A DNA stretch of 12,813 nucleotides. It comes from Tepidisphaeraceae bacterium. Lineage in GTDB: Bacteria; Planctomycetota; Phycisphaerae; Tepidisphaerales; Tepidisphaeraceae. The notes below the pieces were generated by a model. That model had not been told where the DNA came from. It saw only the letters and a program-made list of their open reading frames with translations, and ran no database searches. How positions within the stretch are numbered: the first letter of the stretch is position 1; the number at the start of each line of letters is the position of its first letter. Made by a program: the position numbers and the translations under genes. Location of the stretch: positions 1 to 12,813 of the forward strand of contig JANWHF010000172.1 of the NCBI GenBank assembly GCA_025450555.1, given 5' to 3'. Shown piece after piece: positions 7,567-12,813 of this stretch.

Positions 7567-7607
7567 ACACGATGGCGACATTGTGTCATACTTAAAATAC
7601 ACCAAAA

Positions 7608-7647
7608 TGCATCATTTTGCATCATTTTGCATCATAATGCATCACTT
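7608..7647. repeat. Four direct repeats of TGCATCAT at exact 10-bp spacing
   Basis: Units at 7608-7617, 7618-7627, 7628-7637 and 7638-7647 read tgcatcattt, tgcatcattt, tgcatcataa and tgcatcactt. The first seven bases are invariant and the phase is exactly ten bases, about one helical turn, so every unit presents the same face of the DNA. Such arrays usually bind several copies of one regulator side by side, as ribbon-helix-helix repressors do; that is inference. Seen from the downstream gene on the minus strand the unit is ATGATGCA. It ends about 215 bases upstream of the small membrane protein start. Confidence 0.85.
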
Positions 7648-7659
7648 TTTCGGTTTTTC

Positions 7660-7671
7660 GTGATGCATCAC
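7660..7671. promoter_or_regulatory. 12-bp perfect palindrome built from the same unit as the repeat array
   Basis: GTGATGCATCAC is a perfect palindrome made of two overlapping, inverted copies of the array unit TGCATCAC. It lies 12 bases beyond the fourth direct repeat. Sharing the unit with the array suggests that one dimeric protein binds both (inference). Confidence 0.6.
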
Positions 7672-7905
7672 CGACGAAATGTCGTGGCGAGGCAGAACCG
7701 TTCGCTCCTTCTGCATTTCCTTGGAAAAAATTGATATGCGCATGACGGTGGACCTCCCGCTGACGAATGTGTCATCGTAGCATGATCATATGCGGCGTCA
7801 ATAAAAAAATATTATACCCTTCCATGACCCATACATTGTTTGCTGCGAGCGGACCCATCTCTCGACTCTGTAAAATTTACTATTTCATAAGCGACCGTGA
7901 TTTAA

Positions 7906-10209
7906 TCAATTGTGGCTGCGAAGCAAATCCAGCGCAGGGGCATACGCGGGTTGAATCTGCAGCGCTCGCTGGGCGGCTTGCCGAGCTTCTTGTGGGCGAT
8001 TTAATTGCAGAAGAAGCGCGGCGCGGGCGTAGGGAATGTCGGGATCACGGGGGTCTGCGCCTTCGGCGGCGGCGAAGGCGCCGAGAGCACCGTCGGTATC
8101 GCCATTGTTGCGAAGAGCCAGCGCGAGGTTGTACCAGGCCCGCGCGTGATGGGGATCGATGCGGACGGCGGAGCGCAATGACGCGATTGCCTTTTGCGTT
8201 TGCCCAAGCTCGGCATAGGCCAGGCCAAGCAGGTACGGATACTCGGCACTTTTTGGGTCGAGCCGGCAGGCGGTTTCCAGTTCTGTCGCGGCATCCTCAG
8301 ATTTGCCTAACGCGCTGTAGGTCATTGCGATCTCGCGCCGCAGGGATGCGGAGCCGCTGTCCCATTGCTCGGCGGTGCGGAGATGCTGGATCGCCACATC
8401 GGCCTGACCACGCGATGCAAAATAATTTGCCTCTTGAAGCTGGCCGGTCGGTTGGTCGCTTTGAAAGGTGAGGAAGCGGAGATATTCCTTGCCGACTGGT
8501 GAATGCGGATCGATCGACTGCTGCAAGGTATTGGCTGCGGAGATGCGAACATTGCGGGCCGAGTCGCTTAGACAATTCTGGAGCGCGGAATGAACCTGAG
8601 GCTGTTCGACCAGCGCTCCCAGGGCGCGGACGGCTGATGCCCGCTCCAGCGGATCAGTAGCTTTGAGTTCGGATATTAGTGCCGACCGGACATCGTCGCG
8701 CGCCGTCCATGGGGCGAGAAGATTCACGCAAGCTGCCTTCCAGTAAGGCGGCTGGGTCGCATCCTGCAGCAGGGCAAGCAATCCGGTGCAGGCCGAGTCT
8801 TCTCCCTTTCGAGCCGCGGCAACGGTCATCGCGCGATGGCGCGCGGGGCGATCGAGTTTTGCTCCATACCATTTGCTCGCGTTTTCATTGGCCCAGTCTG
8901 CGCTCTTGTCGGCATGGCAGCGATTGCAGGCGTTGGGAATGCCAAGCTGCAGGGTCAGCAGCGGATCAGGCGTGGTAAATCCGTGATCGTGACGGCCATG
9001 GCGCTGCATATATGTCGTCTGCGGCATGTGGCAGTTGATGCATTGCGAGCCGGCACTGTCAGGCCGATGAAACGTGTGCTTGAGCGGATCGATGATCGGC
9101 GCTTTGGGAAAAGCGCCGACATGGCAGCGCATACAGAGGGCGTTGCCGATCAGCAGCGTTTTTCCCGAATGCGGATCGTGGCAATCGACGCAGCGCACGC
9201 CCGCCGCGTGCATTTTACTGCCGAGGAAGGCGGATAGCTCATAATCCTCATCGTGGATTTGCCCATCGGGATAGAAGGTGTCGGAGGCATTGACCCCATC
9301 TAGCATGTAATGATCGAAGAAGGAATCACCGGGTTTGAAATCGCCGGTGAGGTCGCCCCGCCGGGCGTGGCATGAGCCGCAGGTGTCCACCATTTGTGCG
9401 CTGCTCAAAGGGTGGGGGTTAGGATCTTTTCCACCTTTGGCGCTGTACTTTTTTTCCCATTGCACGTGAGACGCCATCGGCCCATGGCAGGATTCGCAGG
9501 AGACTGACATCTGGGCCATCGCGGTGTGATAGGTGTCGGTGGCGGGGTCATAATTCTTGCGGACGCGCGTGTTATGGCACGCGGCGCACATCGTATTCCA
9601 GGTCATCCCCCGGCCGGTCCAATGGCCCCACTCGCCGGGATGGCGGTCTTCGTTGCCGTAGACGTCGAACCATTGATTGCGGTTGGGGTCGTAGGCGAGT
9701 TCGAGAGCCTGAAGGCGGCCGCCTTCGCCAGCAACGAGGAATTGTCGGAGCGGATCGACGCCGATGACACGCAAAATCTTTTGCGGAGATTGCGAACCGC
9801 TGCGATCGTCTGTGATGACCTCGGGTGTTTGGTTTGAAAGTAGGGCCTGGGAAGTCCTCGAACCGTGATGAAAAGTCCGTGGCGGATCGAAAGCTGATCG
9901 ATCTTTTGCGAGATCAACCGGGCGCTCCGCCAGACCATGATGCGAAGTGGACCATCGGTCGAATTCGCTTTGGTGACACGCGCGGCAGGAATCCGAGCCG
10001 GCATACATTGCAAAAACGGTCGCGTCCGGAAGCGGTGCGCCGTTTTGTTCTTGTGATTTCGTGAATGATGGATTCGAGGATTTTTTGTAGGTCAGGAAGA
10101 CCGCGAGAACGAGAATAACGCAACACAGCAAAGCCCAAAACCATCGCCGCGAACGTCGAGTGGGGACCGTTGGCGCTACTTCGCGTCTTTTTTTCCCGGG
10201 TTTGGGCAT
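7906..10209 (-). CDS. Membrane-anchored octaheme c-type cytochrome with HEAT and TPR repeats
   Basis: The 767-residue protein starts with a basic segment and one membrane helix (22-40, WFWALLCCVILVLAVFLT), placing the rest outside the cytoplasmic membrane. Eight CxxCH heme-attachment sites follow: CRACH 75, CAACH 208, CESCH 238, CGSCH 277, CVDCH 340, CMRCH 359, CINCH 390, CNRCH 428. Many extra His residues lie between them (HH 90-91, HH 114-115, HGRHDHG 404-410) as possible distal ligands. Residues about 460-570 look like HEAT-type helical repeats (DPLERASAVRALGALVE), and about 590-760 hold four or so TPRs (AEYPYLLGLAYAELGQTQKA; ARAWYNLALALRNNGDTDGA). It resembles the doubled-CxxCH, cytochrome c554-like proteins that carry TPR tails. 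An electron-transfer role in the periplasm is likely; substrate or partner is unknown. The ATG at 10207-10209 has only a weak AGG upstream. It stands alone, with wide gaps on both sides. Confidence 0.92.
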   Translation of the reverse strand: MPKPGKKRREVAPTVPTRRSRRWFWALLCCVILVLAVFLTYKKSSNPSFTKSQEQNGAPLPDATVFAMYAGSDSCRACHQSEFDRWSTSHHGLAERPVDLAKDRSAFDPPRTFHHGSRTSQALLSNQTPEVITDDRSGSQSPQKILRVIGVDPLRQFLVAGEGGRLQALELAYDPNRNQWFDVYGNEDRHPGEWGHWTGRGMTWNTMCAACHNTRVRKNYDPATDTYHTAMAQMSVSCESCHGPMASHVQWEKKYSAKGGKDPNPHPLSSAQMVDTCGSCHARRGDLTGDFKPGDSFFDHYMLDGVNASDTFYPDGQIHDEDYELSAFLGSKMHAAGVRCVDCHDPHSGKTLLIGNALCMRCHVGAFPKAPIIDPLKHTFHRPDSAGSQCINCHMPQTTYMQRHGRHDHGFTTPDPLLTLQLGIPNACNRCHADKSADWANENASKWYGAKLDRPARHRAMTVAAARKGEDSACTGLLALLQDATQPPYWKAACVNLLAPWTARDDVRSALISELKATDPLERASAVRALGALVEQPQVHSALQNCLSDSARNVRISAANTLQQSIDPHSPVGKEYLRFLTFQSDQPTGQLQEANYFASRGQADVAIQHLRTAEQWDSGSASLRREIAMTYSALGKSEDAATELETACRLDPKSAEYPYLLGLAYAELGQTQKAIASLRSAVRIDPHHARAWYNLALALRNNGDTDGALGAFAAAEGADPRDPDIPYARAALLLQLNRPQEARQAAQRALQIQPAYAPALDLLRSHN

Positions 10210-10240
10210 CTACCTGACGACAAAAAGCATAACGCGTTTC

Positions 10241-10398
10241 TGGAGGGCGGCAGTCCTCTGCCGCCGCAGATGATCGAAGAGAGCCGCGCACGAAGCAAGC
10301 GGATTTGGTGTGGGACATCGCGCCCCAAATCCGCTTACTTCGTGCGCGGCTCCTTCATTCTTGCTCCACTCGCAGCGTCGCAAGAGCGACGCCCTCCA
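10241..10398. repeat. Nested compound palindrome between the hydrolase-fold and cytochrome genes
   Basis: The outer ends are exact inverted copies, tggagggcg (10241-10249) and cgccctcca (10390-10398). Inside each end is its own hairpin: an 8-bp stem at 10246-10265 with loop TCCT, and a 7-bp stem at 10375-10392 with loop AAGA. Between them sits the long palindrome at 10281-10352. The pattern hairpin, large palindrome, hairpin with inverted borders is what a pair of REP units flanking a core (a BIME-like mosaic) or a small non-autonomous mobile element would show. It lies upstream of the cytochrome gene, so it may shape that gene's leader or the end of the hydrolase-fold transcript. Confidence 0.7.
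10281..10352. repeat. Long near-perfect inverted repeat, core of the compound palindrome
   Basis: Arms of 28 bases (10281-10308 and 10325-10352) match as inverted copies at 27 positions, around a 16-base loop. Each arm begins gagccgcgcacgaag and ends gcggatttgg; the one difference is C versus T at the sixteenth base of the arm. It follows the stop of the hydrolase-fold gene by about 100 bases and could act as a terminator-like hairpin without a U-tract, but the sequence is more typical of a dispersed REP-type element (inference). Confidence 0.85.
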
Positions 10399-10451
10399 AT
10401 GCGCCTTCGGCGCTTGATTGCGTTAGGAATTCTTCCTGCGTTTGACGTGAT

Positions 10452-11492
10452 CTATTGTACCGCTTTGGCGGTCGCCCCGTCCATCGTATGGAATTGCTGG
10501 CGGAGGAAATCGCGGATGCGCCGCTGGATTTTGGGATTGAAGTAATCGCTTTGATTCGATCCGCCGGGCAACATCAGGCTGGGGCGTGATGCCGTCACCT
10601 GGGCCATTCGGCTGAAGTTCACGTCATCGGCCTCGACGTGATAGTAAAGCTCGTATTCCCATTTGCAGATCGGCTGGAGCCAATGGAAGCGGGGATCTCT
10701 TGGTCCGACGTAGCGATCGAGCATGTCATCGGCCGTCTGCACCGGGTCGGCGAGGATCAGCCCCTTGACGTTCTCATCGCGCGAAGCGGCCAACAGCGCC
10801 GCCGTCGCTCCGGAACCCAGCCCGACGACAAAGACTCGGTTTCCATCGACTCTCGGCTGCTGGCGGAGCCATTCGACGGCTGCGCGCACGTCGCCGGCCT
10901 CGTTAGCGCCGAAGGTTTGACCGCGCGGGATGCCCGCCCCGACCCCGCGAAGACCAACCGCCATGACGGCATAGCCTTCATCATGCAGCATCGGAATCAG
11001 CGGCAGGAATTCCTGCGGGGAACTGGCAAAGTCGTGAACCAGTACGATGCCCGGCGAATCGGAGCGCAAAGCCAGATCTTTCTGGTCAATAATCTTATGC
11101 GCATCCAGAGCCGGCGCCATCCAGGCGGTTAGGGAGACGCCATCGGTGCTGCTCAAGGAGACGGTGTCGAAATAAATTCCAACGGAATTGGGGTCGGCGG
11201 TAATCGCGGGAACCGTTGGGTGCGTTCCCACGTACATCAGCAGGAATGCTGTGCCTGCCAGCGCGAGCGGCAGGAAAAACAGTTGGCAGACGATTGCGCG
11301 GACGAATTCGGCAAAGCCGCGGCGCGGGCGCGCCTCACTCTTCGGCTCCAAGGCGAGCGGCCGGCTGAAGAGCAGTCGGAAAAACCATTTGATGGGCGCC
11401 ATCAGCCATTTTCGCGCCGCCAGCTTCTTTTTGGGCTGCGGCTCGAAGGGCTGGACGAACAGCGGGTCCATCACCGGTCTTTGCGTGCTCAT
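10452..11492 (-). CDS. Membrane-anchored alpha/beta-hydrolase-fold protein lacking the catalytic serine
   Basis: From the ATG at 11490-11492 the protein has 346 residues: a cytoplasmic N-terminus with basic clusters (KKK, ARPRR), one membrane helix (about 64-86), then an alpha/beta-hydrolase fold. Fold marks are GIVLVHDFASSPQEF (148-162, where HGF is usual), the turn LRGVGAG (181-187), VRAAVEWLRQQPRVDGNRV (202-220) and the nucleophile elbow VVGLGSGATAALLAA (222-236). The elbow should read GxSxG; here it is G-L-G-S-G, with Gly226 in the serine position. An acid candidate, Asp316, is present, but no His precedes the last helix where the triad needs one. It is therefore probably a non-catalytic relative of dienelactone-hydrolase or prolyl-peptidase-like proteins. 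A GTG start at 11517-11519 would add nine residues; the ATG is chosen because AGGA lies four bases before it. Confidence 0.85.
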   Translation of the reverse strand: MSTQRPVMDPLFVQPFEPQPKKKLAARKWLMAPIKWFFRLLFSRPLALEPKSEARPRRGFAEFVRAIVCQLFFLPLALAGTAFLLMYVGTHPTVPAITADPNSVGIYFDTVSLSSTDGVSLTAWMAPALDAHKIIDQKDLALRSDSPGIVLVHDFASSPQEFLPLIPMLHDEGYAVMAVGLRGVGAGIPRGQTFGANEAGDVRAAVEWLRQQPRVDGNRVFVVGLGSGATAALLAASRDENVKGLILADPVQTADDMLDRYVGPRDPRFHWLQPICKWEYELYYHVEADDVNFSRMAQVTASRPSLMLPGGSNQSDYFNPKIQRRIRDFLRQQFHTMDGATAKAVQ

Positions 11493-11526
11493 AGCGTCCT
11501 GGTTTTGCTGGCTTGCCACGTCGTCA

Positions 11527-11613
11527 AACCTACGATACTTCGCCTGGGTCGTGCCAATTGCCTGTTTCCAAATGTTCTATCGGCTTGACGCAACGCGGGC
11601 TGAATCGTAGGTT
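11527..11613. promoter_or_regulatory. Inverted 10-bp repeat in the divergent intergenic region
   Basis: AACCTACGAT (11527-11536) and its exact complement ATCGTAGGTT (11604-11613) lie about 67 bases apart in the gap between the two divergent genes. Their placement would suit paired operator sites for a looping or shared regulator, but a 10-bp match over this span could also be chance. Confidence 0.3.
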
Positions 11614-11631
11614 AGGCAATGCAAATTTGAG

Positions 11632-11658
11632 TTGTATCCTGGTGGATCAGGATATTAT
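11632..11658 (+). promoter_or_regulatory. Possible promoter for the SPOR-like protein gene
   Basis: TATTAT (11653-11658) matches the -10 consensus at five of six bases, and TTGTAT (11632-11637) could serve as -35, though the 15-base spacer is short. The start codon lies about 107 bases downstream, leaving a leader of about 100 bases that contains two small hairpins. Confidence 0.25.
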
Positions 11659-11718
11659 GGGTAGCGAGAGTTGCGCTGCGGGGGCGGGTGGCTCGGAGAG
11701 CCGTCCGAAGTTGCTTCA

Positions 11719-11743
11719 GGCATAGGCAAAGATAGCCGATGCC
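11719..11743 (+). promoter_or_regulatory. Leader hairpin just upstream of the ribosome-binding site
   Basis: GGCAT/ATGCC (five pairs) and GGC/GCC (three pairs) are stacked around one A-G mismatch, with a seven-base loop. The hairpin ends 11 bases before GGGAG. It contains the alternative in-frame ATG at 11739, which would be buried in the stem, in keeping with use of the downstream start. Confidence 0.4.
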
Positions 11744-11754
11744 ACAACTTGAAA

Positions 11755-11759
11755 GGGAG
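11755..11759 (+). promoter_or_regulatory. Ribosome-binding site that fixes the SPOR-like protein start
   Basis: GGGAG, within AAAGGGAG, lies six bases before the ATG at 11766. The upstream in-frame ATG at 11739 has no such site, so the nine extra residues MPQLERESR are not part of the protein. Confidence 0.75.
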
Positions 11760-11765
11760 TCACGG

Positions 11766-12623
11766 ATGGCCAAGGGCAAACACGCGGCAGCCTTATTTGA
11801 AGTAATCCACTCCAATAAAAAATCGGAGCCGGCAGCGGGTGCATTGCGCACCCCCAAATGGTGGTTCAAGAGCCGCCCTGCTATTCGCCGAGTTCCTTCG
11901 GCACAGCCCGAAGTGGTGACGGCGGAATATCCGCCGACCCTCACTCCCGAACCCGAGCCGGCCACTGCGCCGTTCGAATCGCAAGGTTCGCGCGGACGAT
12001 TCAGCCAGGCGCGCAACGAACTTAACTTGCGGATGCGCTTCAGCACCCTGGTGGTCAGCGGATTTGCAGTGCTGATGGCCCTGGGAATCGCTTATGTCCT
12101 CGGAAAGCATGCGACCGAAGGGCCGCAGACCGCATCGGCAGGAACCGATGTTGTTGAGACGACTCGGCACACGCCGGTGACGCCCGGCGCGCTGAATGTG
12201 CCCCATCGCAACGTTCGTACAAATGCTGGCGGCTCAACGGTGGTTCCCCAACGCCATTTCGATGCGCCGAAGGTGATTGCAACGCCAGCCAACGCCAAGA
12301 ACATCGAACCGGAACCCCAGATCGACTTGACCGGCCCGCGAGTCATTGGCCGAAATTACATCATCGTGATGACCTTCCCGCCGGAACGAAAGGCCGAGGC
12401 GCAAAAGGCCTGCGATCTGCTCAACCAGCATGGCGTTCCCTGCACGATCGAAAAAGCCCCGGCTCAGGTCATCGACCCCCATCGCAACTATCTGGCCGTG
12501 ATCTCCTCGCGCGGCTTCGATCACACCTCCGACCCGACCTGCACGGCTTATGTGCGCAAAGTCGAGGCAATCGGTCGATCGATCCGCGATTACCAATCGC
12601 TCATGCTGTTCAAGTGGCGGTAA
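11766..12623 (+). CDS. Single-pass membrane protein with C-terminal SPOR-like domain
   Basis: The 285-residue protein starts MAKGKHAAALFEVIHSNKK, a basic-amphipathic opening, then a Pro-rich stretch (about 44-70) with PKWWFKSRP at 30-38. One membrane helix lies at 92-112 (FSTLVVSGFAVLMALGIAYVL), then a low-complexity Thr/Pro linker (about 113-180). The last 100 residues form a compact domain: strand RNYIIVMTFPP, a helix with AEAQKACDLLNQHGVPCTIEKAP, strand NYLAVISSRGF, and a helix TAYVRKVEAIGRSI ending with FKWR. The order strand-helix-strand, strand-helix-strand is that of SPOR domains, which bind denuded peptidoglycan at division sites; the match is structural in pattern, not by a strict motif. 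Topology puts the domain outside the cytoplasmic membrane. The only gene on the plus strand, divergent from the hydrolase-fold gene. Confidence 0.85.
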   Translation: MAKGKHAAALFEVIHSNKKSEPAAGALRTPKWWFKSRPAIRRVPSAQPEVVTAEYPPTLTPEPEPATAPFESQGSRGRFSQARNELNLRMRFSTLVVSGFAVLMALGIAYVLGKHATEGPQTASAGTDVVETTRHTPVTPGALNVPHRNVRTNAGGSTVVPQRHFDAPKVIATPANAKNIEPEPQIDLTGPRVIGRNYIIVMTFPPERKAEAQKACDLLNQHGVPCTIEKAPAQVIDPHRNYLAVISSRGFDHTSDPTCTAYVRKVEAIGRSIRDYQSLMLFKWR

Positions 12624-12813
12624 CGGCCCAGGCGTTTCAAACGGCAAAGTTTACCTCGGGGATCCGGGGCGGCGCGAGTACGCTGCCCCCGCGTGGACAG
12701 GAGGGGCCCGGACGTTGAAGCGGGAAACCCGCGAGGTGTGTCGCAGCGCGTATCCGATCCTCTTTGCCCATACCAGCACTATAAATTCGCGCGACGGGCA
12801 ATCATCGCGCCGC
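12624..12813. other. Right-end segment with strong hairpins, no convincing gene
   Basis: After the stop at 12623 there are 190 bases to the window edge. A GC hairpin lies at 12666-12689 (nine pairs, one of them G-U) and a five-pair hairpin GCGGG-AAA-CCCGC at 12720-12732. AGGAGG at 12699-12704 is followed ten bases later by TTG opening a frame that stays open to the edge, and a second plus-strand frame is open as well. Neither can be called a gene from so short a stretch. I do not recognise a known RNA family here. Confidence 0.4.
12666..12689 (+). terminator. GC-rich hairpin after the SPOR-like gene, possible terminator without U-tract
   Basis: GGGGCGGCG (12666-12674) pairs with CGCTGCCCC (12681-12689) around the six-base loop CGAGTA, 42 bases past the stop codon. 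The stem is stable, but no U-run follows, so intrinsic termination is uncertain; it could instead be part of a structured RNA. Confidence 0.35.

Larger units (their letters stand above)
7394..7905. other. 512-base intergenic region, AT-rich, no convincing gene
   Basis: It lies between the end of the cytochrome gene and the start of the small membrane protein gene, both on the minus strand. It has two parts: a GC-rich block (about 7422-7566) and an AT-rich part (about 7575-7905) whose composition differs sharply from the rest of the window. The AT-rich part holds the 10-bp-phased repeats, a 12-bp palindrome, an inverted repeat GACA-N3-TGTC (7577-7587), a similar TGAC-N6-GTCA (7760-7773) and A/T runs near 7802-7815. 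TATGAT (minus strand, 7408-7413) is a possible -10 box just upstream of the small gene, which would give a very short or absent leader. No Rho-independent terminator is obvious after the cytochrome gene. Confidence 0.7.

Noticed and set aside
7363..7605. 80-codon minus-strand open frame over the GC-rich block
   Set aside because: It overlaps the start of the small membrane protein gene, is rich in Arg and Ala, and has no ribosome site or domain.
7608..7671. CRISPR array
   Set aside because: Repeats are 10 bases and directly adjacent, with no unique spacers of 25-40 bases.
7906..10209. Hydroxylamine oxidoreductase or octaheme tetrathionate reductase
   Set aside because: Eight CxxCH sites match in number, but the CxxCH spacing, the N-terminal anchor and the HEAT/TPR tail differ, and no active-site heme motif of those enzymes can be identified.
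10270..10545. Plus-strand open frame across the nested palindrome
   Set aside because: It runs through inverted repeat DNA and into the end of the hydrolase-fold gene; the protein is Arg-rich with no features.
11612..12046. Minus-strand open frame of 144 codons opposite the SPOR-like gene start
   Set aside because: It is antisense to a gene with a strong ribosome site and a clear membrane helix, and its own sequence has no domain.
1..12813. tRNA, rRNA, tmRNA, RNase P or SRP RNA genes
   Set aside because: I looked for their hallmark sequences, including at the structured right end, and found none.

Overview
The window looks like chromosomal DNA of a GC-rich, Gram-negative-type bacterium, most likely a planctomycete (Planctomycetota, perhaps a Phycisphaerae-like lineage). 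This rests on four things: a giant PEP-CTERM surface protein, a membrane-anchored octaheme c-type cytochrome fused to HEAT and TPR repeats, palindromic REP-like elements in several intergenic gaps, and small lineage-type membrane proteins. The phylum is an inference from gene style; no rRNA or other marker gene is present.

Layout. Six of the seven protein genes lie on the minus strand, so they read right to left. Starting at the right of that block: a membrane-anchored alpha/beta-hydrolase-fold protein that lacks its nucleophilic serine (10452-11492); a gap filled by a nested palindrome (10241-10398); the octaheme cytochrome (7906-10209); a 512-base AT-rich gap with four 10-bp-phased repeats and a 12-bp palindrome; a small membrane protein with a SHOCT-like tail (7085-7393); a 1299-residue Gly/Ala/Ser/Thr-rich PEP-CTERM protein (3053-6952); 6-phosphogluconate dehydrogenase (1253-2803); a REP-like inverted repeat; and an FGGY sugar kinase that runs off the left edge. 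One gene reads the other way at the right end: a single-pass membrane protein with a SPOR-like C-terminal domain (11766-12623). The last 190 bases hold a strong hairpin and no convincing gene.

How the genes relate. The dehydrogenase and the kinase are both sugar-phosphate enzymes in the same orientation and plausibly feed the pentose phosphate pathway. The PEP-CTERM protein, cytochrome, hydrolase-fold protein and SPOR-like protein all have export signals or membrane segments, so the middle and right of the window are devoted to the cell envelope, but the wide gaps argue against one operon. No exosortase, partner reductase or regulator gene is visible. The best leads are the modular giant surface protein, the phased operator-like array at 7608-7671, the octaheme-HEAT-TPR fusion, the hydrolase with a defective nucleophile elbow, and the nested palindrome at 10241-10398.
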